A stretch of DNA of 64,000 nt from Melioribacter roseus P3M-2 (GTDB taxonomy: Bacteria; Bacteroidota; Ignavibacteria; Ignavibacteriales; Melioribacteraceae): the NCBI RefSeq assembly GCF_000279145.1, contig NC_018178.1, positions 868,001-932,000 of the forward strand. Direction: 5' to 3'. Shown here piece after piece: positions 26,305-34,317 of the stretch; position 1 is the stretch's first letter, and each line of letters starts with the position of its first letter. The translations under genes were made by a program, and so were the position numbers. The notes beneath the pieces were generated by a model, which was given only the letters and a program-made list of their open reading frames with translations, was not told the origin of the DNA and searched no databases.

Positions 26305-27149
26305 AGCAACTCAAACGCGCTACCGATATTGCTCTCGGAATAAACATTTTCCTTTTCATTATTAAAGCGGTAGTGGGAGTATTGTCGAACTCGATAGCCG
26401 TAATTTCCGAAGCCCTCAACTCGTTTACGGACATACTCGTTTCAATCGGAATCAAAATAGCCGTTAAAATTTCGAAAGACAAACCCGATCAAAAACATCA
26501 ATTCGGACATAATGCGGCGCAGCCGATTGCAGCTTTCATACTGGCGGTTTTTGCGTTTGTAGTAGGAATCAATATCGTCGAAGAATCGATTAAAAGATTG
26601 ATAGAACCTCGACCGATCGATCCGATACCCGAAGTTTATATCGTGCTTATTGTTACGATAATAACCAAAATAATACTCAGCCGTTACCAGATAAACGTGA
26701 GCAGAAAATATAAAAGTCCGGCTATAAAAGCCGCTTCGGTCGACAGCATTAACGACGTTTTGGCATCGTCCATTGCATTGATCGGATTTTGGGGCAGCGC
26801 ATACAACCTCGAATATTTCGACAGCGTTGCGGGCATTATGGTGGCCATGTTCATTTTCAAATCAGGTTACGAAGTCGGTCGCGAAAACATCGATTATTTA
26901 ATGGGTCGATCGGCTCCGGCCGAATTCGATTCAGAACTCAGAAAAATTACAATGGAAATACACGGCGTAAAAGGTATTAACGACCTCCGCTCTCACTTCG
27001 TAGGCGACAAATATCATATCGAAATTCACATCGAGGTAGATAAAGATATTCCGACTTCAATTTCTCACGACATCGGCAATAAAGTGCGTCAAACGCTTGA
27101 GGAACTCGACGAAATCCAAAAGGTTTTCGTACACGTCGACCCCGTGTAA
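26301..27149 (+). CDS. CDF-family divalent cation exporter
   Basis: A 282-residue cation diffusion facilitator that exports Zn2+, Fe2+ or Mn2+ in exchange for protons. I place the start at the ATG at 26301 (MKQLKRATDIALG), which overlaps the preceding stop as ATGA; an upstream in-frame ATG at 26232 lies inside the previous gene. About six hydrophobic segments come first, with the signature NSIAVISEALNSFTDILVS and a second metal site in KAASVDSINDVLASS. The cytoplasmic C-terminal domain (GVKGINDLRSHFVGDKYHIEIHIEVD) is complete. Metal specificity is unclear: the usual HxxxD site reads SxxxN in the first motif, which is unusual for a zinc exporter. Confidence 0.88.
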   Translation: MKQLKRATDIALGINIFLFIIKAVVGVLSNSIAVISEALNSFTDILVSIGIKIAVKISKDKPDQKHQFGHNAAQPIAAFILAVFAFVVGINIVEESIKRLIEPRPIDPIPEVYIVLIVTIITKIILSRYQINVSRKYKSPAIKAASVDSINDVLASSIALIGFWGSAYNLEYFDSVAGIMVAMFIFKSGYEVGRENIDYLMGRSAPAEFDSELRKITMEIHGVKGINDLRSHFVGDKYHIEIHIEVDKDIPTSISHDIGNKVRQTLEELDEIQKVFVHVDPV

Positions 27150-27203
27150 ATTGAATTTTTGTCGATAATTTTTGTTATTATTTGTGTCAATATTTATAAA
27201 GAA

Positions 27204-28889
27204 GTGAGAAAATTGAAAAAACAAACGTTATTGGAAGTACTTAAAACAAGCTGCGAAAAGTACGCCGGCAACAATGCCGTTGCGTATATTGATCAACCCC
27301 CGCTCACATACCGGCAATTCAAAGAAAAAGTAGAAACCGTTTCCGCATATCTGAAATCAAACGGCATTATAGCGGGCGACAAAGTGGCAATTTTGAGCGA
27401 GAATCAACCGAACTGGGCGGTCACTTATTTTGCAATTACCACCATGGGAGCAATAGCCGTGCCGGTAATGACGGAGTTCAGCGCTTCGGAAGTTCAGCAT
27501 GTGCTACGGCATTCCGAAACGAAAGCTATTTTCGTTTCGTCCAAACAGTTTTCCAAAATAGAAGACTTCGACAACAAAAATTTATCCCTCCGAATATTGA
27601 TCGACGATTTTTCGATTATACCGGAAAACGCCAAAAGCGATATCCTGAAGGAGATACTCAACAGCGGCAAAAAAGAATTTTCAAGGATCAAAGAAGCGGC
27701 TCTCAAATTCGTCGGGATAATCGCCGAGGAAGTTGAAGAAGAAACGCCGGCGTTAATACTCTATACATCGGGCACGACGGGTCATTCCAAAGGGGTATTG
27801 TTAACTCACAAGAATATTGTTTCGAATGCGCTCGACACGCTTTCGATTGTGGAAGTTACTTCCACGGACAGAATGTTGTCGATACTGCCTTTGTTCCATA
27901 CAATCGAATCGACTCTCGGTCTCGTCACCCCGTTTATAGCGGGCGCTTCGATAACATATTTATCCAAGCCGCCGACGGCGACCGTATTGCTTCCCGCGCT
28001 TCAAAAAGTAAAACCGACAATTATACTTGCGGTACCGCTTATTATCGAAAAAATTTATAAACTGAGGGTGCTGCCCGAAATAAACAAAAAACTTATTACG
28101 CGCAAATTGTACGGCATCCCGTATTTCAGGAAAAAGATCAATACGGTTGCGGGCAAAAAGCTGATGCAAACATTCGGAGGAGAATTGAAAATGATGTGCA
28201 TAGGCGGCGCCGCGCTTGCGGCGGACGTCGAGCTTTTCCTCAAAGAGTCGCATTTCCCATACGCAGTCGGCTACGGTTTGACGGAAACCTCGCCTCTGGC
28301 AACGGGCACTAAACCGGAACTTGTAAAATTCAGGTCGGCAGGCAAAGCTTTGCCGAACGTAAGCGTTAAGATCGACAATCCCGACCCGGTTACGGGCGAA
28401 GGCGAAGTATTGATTAAAGGACCGAACGTTATGAAGGGTTATTATAAAGACCCCGAGAAAACAAATGAAGTTTTCACCGAAGACGGTTGGTTCCGGAGCG
28501 GCGACCTGGGTTATATCGACGAAGAAGGTTACTTGTTTATTAAAGGTCGTTCGAAAAACGTTATTATCGGTCCGAACGGCAAGAACATTTATCCGGAAGA
28601 AATCGAAGCGCTTATCAACGAATCGACTTACGCGCTGGAGTCGCTCGTACTGGAAAGCAACGGTCAACTGATTGCCCGCGTCTATCTCAACTACGACGTA
28701 ATCGACAAAGAGACCGAAAACATGGACGATTCGCAATCAAGGCAATTCATTACCAGAATACTCGAAGAAATTAAAACAAACGTTAATTCCCGCGTCAACA
28801 AATTTTCCCGACTAAATAAAATCGTAGAACAACAGGAGCCATTCGAAAAAACTCCTACGCAAAAAATTAAAAGATATCTCTATACATAA
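27204..28889 (+). CDS. Long-chain acyl-CoA synthetase (AMP-forming)
   Basis: An ANL-superfamily enzyme of about 561 residues that activates fatty acids with ATP and CoA. Motifs: P-loop LILYTSGTTGHSKGVLLTHKN, GYGLTETSPLAT, and WFRSGDLGYIDEEGYLFIKG followed by RSKNVIIGPNGKNIYPEEIE. The start is uncertain. No ATG fits; GTG at 27204 and TTG at 27213 (LKKQTLLEVL) are the best, the latter 4 bp after GAAGTGAG. The frame is open to 27159 but the added residues look non-coding. It lies 54 bp after the CDF gene, and no lipid genes are nearby. Confidence 0.88.
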   Translation: MRKLKKQTLLEVLKTSCEKYAGNNAVAYIDQPPLTYRQFKEKVETVSAYLKSNGIIAGDKVAILSENQPNWAVTYFAITTMGAIAVPVMTEFSASEVQHVLRHSETKAIFVSSKQFSKIEDFDNKNLSLRILIDDFSIIPENAKSDILKEILNSGKKEFSRIKEAALKFVGIIAEEVEEETPALILYTSGTTGHSKGVLLTHKNIVSNALDTLSIVEVTSTDRMLSILPLFHTIESTLGLVTPFIAGASITYLSKPPTATVLLPALQKVKPTIILAVPLIIEKIYKLRVLPEINKKLITRKLYGIPYFRKKINTVAGKKLMQTFGGELKMMCIGGAALAADVELFLKESHFPYAVGYGLTETSPLATGTKPELVKFRSAGKALPNVSVKIDNPDPVTGEGEVLIKGPNVMKGYYKDPEKTNEVFTEDGWFRSGDLGYIDEEGYLFIKGRSKNVIIGPNGKNIYPEEIEALINESTYALESLVLESNGQLIARVYLNYDVIDKETENMDDSQSRQFITRILEEIKTNVNSRVNKFSRLNKIVEQQEPFEKTPTQKIKRYLYT

Positions 28890-28950
28890 AAAGAGAAAGA
28901 AACAATTTCAATTTGTCAATGTATGAATACAAAATAATTCGGAACATTCA

Positions 28951-31023
28951 ATGAAAAAATTAATTCTTTTACTCAGCTTCGCATTCTTGTCCGGTTTTAT
29001 CAACGCTCAAAACGTTGAAGAGGTTATCAACAAAGATCATTCGATCGATTCTAACAAAGTGGTGCTTCCCGAGGAAACAAATGAACGGGTGGCTCAGGTA
29101 ATAACGAGAATTCTAAGCCGGTACCATTTTCGGAAAGAACCTCTTTCCGACACTCTCTCTTCGTTAATTTTCGACCAGTATATTAAGAACCTGGACAATT
29201 CCAAGCTTTATTTTCTCAAACAAGATATATATCAATTCGAGAAATATCGCCGCGAATTCGACAATTATCTGGAGAGCGGAAATCTGAACGTGCCGTTCGA
29301 AATATTCAATCTCTACAAAAAAAGATTGGGCGAACGCGTAAAATACGTTGAAAAAATCCTGGAGCATGAATTCGATTTTACTAAAGACGAATATTTCCGG
29401 CCCGACAGGGACAGCGCCGACTGGGCCCGGACAGAAGAAGAATTAAATGAATTGTGGAGACTGCGCTTAAAAAACGACGCGTTGAATTTGATACTTTCCG
29501 GTAAAGATTGGAAAGGCGCCGTCGACGTTTTGTTAAAACGTTACAGAAACTATCATAAAATCATTTTACAATACGAGTCCGAAGACGTTTTTTCCGTTTT
29601 TATGAATTCGGTAAGTCAGGTATACGACCCGCATTCCGATTATCTGTCGCCTTCGGCGTCGGATAATTTCGATATCAGCATGAAGCTTTCGCTCGAAGGA
29701 ATCGGCGCCACTCTGCGTCAGGACTACGATTACACCGTAGTCGTTAGCATTGTGCCCGGAGGGCCCGCAGATAAAAGCGGACTTTTGCGCGCCGACGATA
29801 AAATTATCGGCGTGGCTCAGGGCGAAGACGGCGAGATGGTCGACGTCGTTGGATGGAGGCTCGACGACGTTATTAAATTAATTCGCGGCAAAAAAGGAAC
29901 TCTCGTGCGTTTATTGATTTTAAAAGCCGAAGACGGAGCCAACGCTCAACCGACTGAAATTAAAATTGTACGCGACGAAGTGAAGCTCGAAGAGCAGGCG
30001 GCAAAAAGCGAAATAATTAATATCGAGGAAGAGGGACTCAAATTCAAACTGGGCGTAATAAAACTTCCTTCCTTTTACAGCGATTTCGAAGCGCAACAGA
30101 AAGGATTGAAAGACTACAGAAGCACCACGCGCGACGTAAAAAAGATACTCGACGAGTTCAAGCAAGAAAAAGTCGACGGCGTAATTCTCGATTTGAGAAA
30201 CAACGGCGGCGGCTCGTTGCAGGAAGCGATTAATCTCACCGGACTGTTCATCAAAGCCGGACCCGTCGTGCAGGTTAAAAATATTATGAACATAATCGAA
30301 GTCAACAGCGATCGCGATTCGAATATTTATTACGACGGACCGCTTGCCGTGCTCGTAAATCGATTCAGCGCTTCGGCGTCCGAAATTCTCTCAGGCGCAA
30401 TTCAGGATTATGGACGCGGACTTGTAATCGGAGAAAATACTTTCGGAAAAGGCACGGTTCAAAATCTCCTCGATTTGAACAGTCAAATTCCGATCAAAGA
30501 CAAAAAACTGGGCAAATTGAAATTAACCATTGCAAAATTTTACAGAGTTACCGGCAATTCGACTCAGAACAAAGGCATAGAACCCGACGTGGAATTCCCT
30601 GCGCCTTACGAATCGAAAGATTTCGGAGAAAGCGCTTACGACAGGGCTCTCCCCTACGATACGATCAATCCGGTTCAGTACGAACCGTACGATAATCTGA
30701 CGAACTTAATTCCGTTACTGGAACAGAAACACGAGAGCCGCGCTCAAAAAGACCCCGAATATCAATTCCTTCTCGAAGAAATAAAAGAGTTCAAAAAGAA
30801 CCGACAGAAAAAACTGTTCACCCTGAATCTCGAAAAGAGAAAAGCCGAAAAAGAAAAAGCCGACGCCGAGAAAAAAAGAAGAGAAGAAGAAAAAGCCAAA
30901 TTGCTCGGCATTGACATAAAGGAAAAGAAAGAAACTTCCACGGAAGACTCCTGGATAAAAGACTACGAATTAAAAGAGACCGGCAGAATACTGGCGGATT
31001 TCATTTTAGCCAAAGTCGGTTAA
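28951..31023 (+). CDS. prc: C-terminal processing protease (Prc/Tsp type)
   Basis: A 690-residue S41 protease with a Sec signal (MKKLILLLSFAFLSGFINAQ), acting in the periplasm on protein C-termini. Domains: an N-terminal helical region (residues 40-230), a PDZ domain (about 240-340; GGPADKSGLLRADDKIIGV), the S41 core with nucleophile Ser in NRFSASASEILSG and lysine base in ENTFGKGTVQN, and a charged coiled C-terminal tail (Prc C-terminal domain, EKRKAEKEKADAEKKRREEE region). Length and layout match the long Prc class rather than the shorter CtpA. A terminator follows directly. Confidence 0.93.
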   Translation: MKKLILLLSFAFLSGFINAQNVEEVINKDHSIDSNKVVLPEETNERVAQVITRILSRYHFRKEPLSDTLSSLIFDQYIKNLDNSKLYFLKQDIYQFEKYRREFDNYLESGNLNVPFEIFNLYKKRLGERVKYVEKILEHEFDFTKDEYFRPDRDSADWARTEEELNELWRLRLKNDALNLILSGKDWKGAVDVLLKRYRNYHKIILQYESEDVFSVFMNSVSQVYDPHSDYLSPSASDNFDISMKLSLEGIGATLRQDYDYTVVVSIVPGGPADKSGLLRADDKIIGVAQGEDGEMVDVVGWRLDDVIKLIRGKKGTLVRLLILKAEDGANAQPTEIKIVRDEVKLEEQAAKSEIINIEEEGLKFKLGVIKLPSFYSDFEAQQKGLKDYRSTTRDVKKILDEFKQEKVDGVILDLRNNGGGSLQEAINLTGLFIKAGPVVQVKNIMNIIEVNSDRDSNIYYDGPLAVLVNRFSASASEILSGAIQDYGRGLVIGENTFGKGTVQNLLDLNSQIPIKDKKLGKLKLTIAKFYRVTGNSTQNKGIEPDVEFPAPYESKDFGESAYDRALPYDTINPVQYEPYDNLTNLIPLLEQKHESRAQKDPEYQFLLEEIKEFKKNRQKKLFTLNLEKRKAEKEKADAEKKRREEEKAKLLGIDIKEKKETSTEDSWIKDYELKETGRILADFILAKVG

Positions 31024-31027
31024 ACTG

Positions 31028-31075
31028 AACGCTTTCCCGGAATCGATTGAATATTTCGGGAAAGCGTTTCTTACT
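31028..31075 (+). terminator. Terminator after protease gene
   Basis: A 12-bp stem AACGCTTTCCCG/CGGGAAAGCGTT (31028-31039 with 31057-31068) is followed by TCTTACTTTT. It insulates the metal operon downstream. Confidence 0.9.
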
Positions 31076-31115
31076 TTTCCAAAATTAACTTCCATCGAAT
31101 TCCCTCTTAAAAAAA

Positions 31116-31142
31116 TTTAAAAGAATTTAAATTTCTTTAAAT
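31116..31142. promoter_or_regulatory. Putative activator site (UAS) of the cus operon
   Basis: An AT-rich imperfect dyad, left half TTTAAAAGAA, centre TTTAAA, right half TTTCTTTAAAT (overlapping by one T). Its centre lies about 88 bp upstream of the start expected from the sigma-54-type promoter at 31192-31207. The same 12-mer ATTTCTTTAAAT occurs at 57116-57127 at the same distance from another such promoter. I infer an enhancer-binding-protein site. Confidence 0.55.
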
Positions 31143-31191
31143 CCGACTTGCCTCAGCTTTTATTTTTGCTTCATTTGCACGTTTTCCCGGA

Positions 31192-31207
31192 CGGCACGGC
31201 TTTTGCA
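31192..31207 (+). promoter_or_regulatory. Sigma-54-type promoter of the cus operon
   Basis: The sequence CGGCACGGCTTTTGCA has the invariant GG (31193-31194) and GC (31205-31206) separated by exactly 10 bp, and fits the consensus TGGCACG-N4-TTGCA at all but the first base. The predicted start is near 31217. Confidence 0.65.
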
Positions 31208-31220
31208 TTTATACCCGCCT

Positions 31221-31319
31221 ATGATTAACGACCAATACATACAACTTTCTTTAATGCTGCTCTATATCGCTTTGATAGCGGTATTATGCATTTTGATAAC
31301 AAAAATCGGTAAAAAATAA
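31221..31319 (+). CDS. Possible small membrane peptide
   Basis: A 32-codon frame, beginning MINDQYIQLSL and ending ITKIGKK, that would form a single membrane helix with a basic C-terminus. It lies just before the TolC-like gene. There is no Shine-Dalgarno sequence, and the predicted transcription start is only about 4 bp upstream, so it would have to be read from a leaderless message. It may be a chance frame. Confidence 0.35.
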   Translation: MINDQYIQLSLMLLYIALIAVLCILITKIGKK

Positions 31320-31334
31320 TTACGGGAAATTGTT

Positions 31335-32609
31335 ATGACAAGAACCAAATTGCTTTTGATTTTGCTATTATTTACTTATCCTCTTGCCGCTCAATCTTAC
31401 GACTCGAATCTCGATAAACTTATCGACGAGGCTATCAGGGTAAGTCCCAAACTAAAAATGCTCCGCGTCAAACAAAGCGTGTCGGAATCGAGAATACCGC
31501 AGGTTTCCAATTTGCCCGATCCGACGCTTACATTCGGCGCAATGAACCTTCCGGTTAATTCATTTAAATTCACTCAGGAGCCGATGACTTCCAAAATTAT
31601 CGGTCTGAGTCAAGCCGTGCCGTTCCCCGGTAAATTAAGCGCTGCAGAAAAGGCGCAGGCTAAGGACGTCGAAATAAATCAACAGGAAATCGACGACGCG
31701 GCAAACGAAATTATCAACGAAGTTCAAAAAAACTATTACGACCTCAGATTCTATCGCGAAGCCATACGCATTGCAAAGAAAAGCAAAAATTTGCTCGACA
31801 AAATCGCAGAGGTTGTAAGAACAAAGTACGCAGTTTCGAAAGCTAGCCAACAAAACCTTATACAAATTGAAGTGGAAATAACAAAAATAAACGACAAAAT
31901 AGAAGAATTGAAAAGTATGGAAAATTCGGCTTTAACGGCGTTAAACTCGCTATTGTTGAAAGAGCCTGCTTCTCCTATCGAGACCGATTCAATCCCCGGA
32001 ATTCATAATTACGCAATTGATTTTAACGGACTGGTTAAAACCGCCGAAGAGAACAGGCCTTTTTTAAAAGGGATTCTTCTGGCAAAAGAAAAATCGAAAT
32101 TGACGGAAGCTTTGTCGGAATACGAATTTTATCCGAACTTCAACTTTTCAATTCAATACTCGCAACGGGACAAAATTGCTGCTACGAACGCGCCATTGAA
32201 CGATTTTCTTTCTTTTGTAGTCGGATTGAATATTCCGCTCGACTACGGCGGGAAAAAATCGTCAAAAGTGGAAGAAGCAAGATTAATGCAGCAACTTTAT
32301 GCCGATCAGTATAATCTTGCTCTTCAGACTCTTTATAAAAATTTCGGAGCGTCGCTGGCAAGACTAAACGAGTTCAAGGAAAGAGAAAAATTAATCGAGG
32401 ACGGATTGCTGCCGCAAGCCGTTCAGTCATTGAACGCCGCGCTGGCAAATTATCAGGTCGGCGAAATCGATTTTATTAACGTTCTCGACGCTCAAAATAA
32501 AGTTTATGAAATCGAAACCAATCTTTACAAAATAAGAACTAATTTTTTTAAGGAAATATCTCAACTCGAATTCTTAACTGGCAAAAGAATCAATAAGGAG
32601 CAATTCTGA
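31335..32609 (+). CDS. TolC-type outer-membrane efflux protein (CusC-like)
   Basis: A 424-residue outer-membrane factor with a Sec signal (MTRTKLLLILLLFTYPLAAQ). It shows the two-fold TolC pattern: long amphipathic helices with SKASQQNLIQIEVEITKIND in the first half and LANYQVGEIDFINVLDAQNKVYEIE in the second, the usual 'Y..G..d..nvldaq' motif. Length suits CusC/CzcC. It should provide the outer-membrane duct for the RND pump encoded by the next two genes. Its TGA overlaps the next ATG by one base (TGATG), so translation is coupled. Confidence 0.9.
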   Translation: MTRTKLLLILLLFTYPLAAQSYDSNLDKLIDEAIRVSPKLKMLRVKQSVSESRIPQVSNLPDPTLTFGAMNLPVNSFKFTQEPMTSKIIGLSQAVPFPGKLSAAEKAQAKDVEINQQEIDDAANEIINEVQKNYYDLRFYREAIRIAKKSKNLLDKIAEVVRTKYAVSKASQQNLIQIEVEITKINDKIEELKSMENSALTALNSLLLKEPASPIETDSIPGIHNYAIDFNGLVKTAEENRPFLKGILLAKEKSKLTEALSEYEFYPNFNFSIQYSQRDKIAATNAPLNDFLSFVVGLNIPLDYGGKKSSKVEEARLMQQLYADQYNLALQTLYKNFGASLARLNEFKEREKLIEDGLLPQAVQSLNAALANYQVGEIDFINVLDAQNKVYEIETNLYKIRTNFFKEISQLEFLTGKRINKEQF

Positions 32610-34303
32610 TGAATAAGAAAATAATATTAATCGCATTGGTCGCGCTTGGAATAGCGGCAGCCGGATATTTTTTGTTTACGCAGGAAAAGAGCGTTCAAAC
32701 AACCGAAAATAAAACGGAAGAAAAGCAGCTCTGGACGTGCGGAATGCACCCGGAAATTATTTTGGAAGAGCCGGGCGACTGCCCGATTTGCGGTATGAAA
32801 TTAGTTCCTAAAAAAGGAACGGGCAAATCGAGCGGCGAAAGGAAAATTCTCTATTGGCGCGCACCGATGGACCCGAATGAAATTTACGACCATCCCGGCA
32901 AATCGAAAATGGGAATGGATCTGGTTCCGGTATACGAAGACGAAGCCGGCTCCTCCGGAATTGTTACAATCGACCCGGCGGTAGTTCAAAACATGAACGT
33001 TAAGACCGAAAAAGTAAAATCGATGCGACTTTCGAACATTGTCGTTACAAACGGAATTCTTACGACAAACGAACAAACCGATTACATAGTGACGACCAGG
33101 GTCAACGGGTGGATTGAGAAATTGTATATTAACTATACCGGACAAAAAGTGCATAAAGGCGACCGGCTGATGGATATCTACTCGCCCGAACTTGTCGCAG
33201 CCCAGCAGGAATTATTGTCCGCTATAGCCTATAAAAACGCCGTCAGCAAAACGGACGTAAACGATATTCTCGAAAGCGGCGATATGCTCATCAAGAACGC
33301 TATCAGGAAACTGGAGCTTCTTGAAATGTCCGACTCGGACATTAAAAAACTGATCGAGACGAAAGAAGTTAAAACCTACGCTACTCTCTACGCTCAGAAA
33401 AACGGAACCGTAATTTCGAAAAATGTGCTCGAAGGACAAAAAGTTATGCCGGGCATGCCGCTGCTTCAAATTTCGGATTTATCGTTATTGTGGCTGACCG
33501 CGGATATTTATGAATACGAACTCTCAAAAATAGAGTTAGGATCGAAATCCGAAATCCGTTTTAATTTTCTGCCGGATAAAATATTTACAGGAAAAGTAAG
33601 CTTTATATATCCGACAATCGAGCCCAAAACAAGAACGGCAAAAGTCAGGCTCGACATACCGAATAAAAGCGACTTGTTAAAACCCGCTATGCTCGCAAAT
33701 GTTACGATTTACGGCAAAGACCTGGGCGTTAAGCCCGTAGCGCCCGAAAACGCTGTAATACGCAGCGGAAGAAAAGATATCGTTATCATATCGTTGGGCG
33801 AAGGAAAATTCAAACCGCAGGAGATAAAACTCGGCGGATATGCAGACGGATATTATCAGGTTCTCGGCGGTTTAACAGAAGGAACTACCATAGTTACATC
33901 CGCTCAGTTCCTCATCGATTCCGAAAGCAATTTAAGAGCGGCTGTCAGCCAGTTTACATCCGGTTCGGCCGAAGTAATCAAATCCCCGCAAGATACTACT
34001 GCTTCCCACAATACGAATATCGAAATGAAGAGCGGCGAAACGCACGATGCGCACTCGCATGATAACATGAACAACGCCGGCATGGAAAAAGGTAAAAAGA
34101 ATGAATCGATTGTCCGGGAAGGCGTTATCGATTTGAAAGCGATCGACAGGAATAAAGACGGAAAAGTATATCAGGATTTGATGGACTGGAACGTTATCTC
34201 GGACGAACCCGGAAGGTGTCCGCTATGTAATATGATTTTATCCGAAGTAACTATAGAAGAAGCAAAACAAAATTTAATCGAACACGGTTTCCAAGTTAAG
34301 TAA
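32609..34303 (+). CDS. CusB-like RND adaptor with extra metal-binding domains
   Basis: A 564-residue periplasmic adaptor of a heavy-metal RND pump. After a membrane anchor (residues 5-25) come two heavy-metal-binding modules: WTCGMHPEIILEEPGDCPIC followed by GMKLVP near residues 43-68, and YWRAPMDPNEIYDHPGKSKM with GMDLVPVY near 82-110. The adaptor core follows (lipoyl, hairpin and beta-barrel domains). A polar His/Met stretch near 470-500 leads to a C-terminal module with an EF-hand-like loop DRNKDGKVYQD and CPLCNMIL. That last module also ends the secreted protein at 38117-38542. The layout is CusB-like for Cu+/Ag+; the tail could act like CusF in handing metal to the pump. Confidence 0.9.
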   Translation: MNKKIILIALVALGIAAAGYFLFTQEKSVQTTENKTEEKQLWTCGMHPEIILEEPGDCPICGMKLVPKKGTGKSSGERKILYWRAPMDPNEIYDHPGKSKMGMDLVPVYEDEAGSSGIVTIDPAVVQNMNVKTEKVKSMRLSNIVVTNGILTTNEQTDYIVTTRVNGWIEKLYINYTGQKVHKGDRLMDIYSPELVAAQQELLSAIAYKNAVSKTDVNDILESGDMLIKNAIRKLELLEMSDSDIKKLIETKEVKTYATLYAQKNGTVISKNVLEGQKVMPGMPLLQISDLSLLWLTADIYEYELSKIELGSKSEIRFNFLPDKIFTGKVSFIYPTIEPKTRTAKVRLDIPNKSDLLKPAMLANVTIYGKDLGVKPVAPENAVIRSGRKDIVIISLGEGKFKPQEIKLGGYADGYYQVLGGLTEGTTIVTSAQFLIDSESNLRAAVSQFTSGSAEVIKSPQDTTASHNTNIEMKSGETHDAHSHDNMNNAGMEKGKKNESIVREGVIDLKAIDRNKDGKVYQDLMDWNVISDEPGRCPLCNMILSEVTIEEAKQNLIEHGFQVK

Positions 34304-34317
34304 ATAAGGAGCTCCAG

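Noticed and set aside
27960-28736. 258-codon minus-strand frame opposite the acyl-CoA synthetase
   Set aside because: Shadow of a well-supported gene; no ribosome site or domain.
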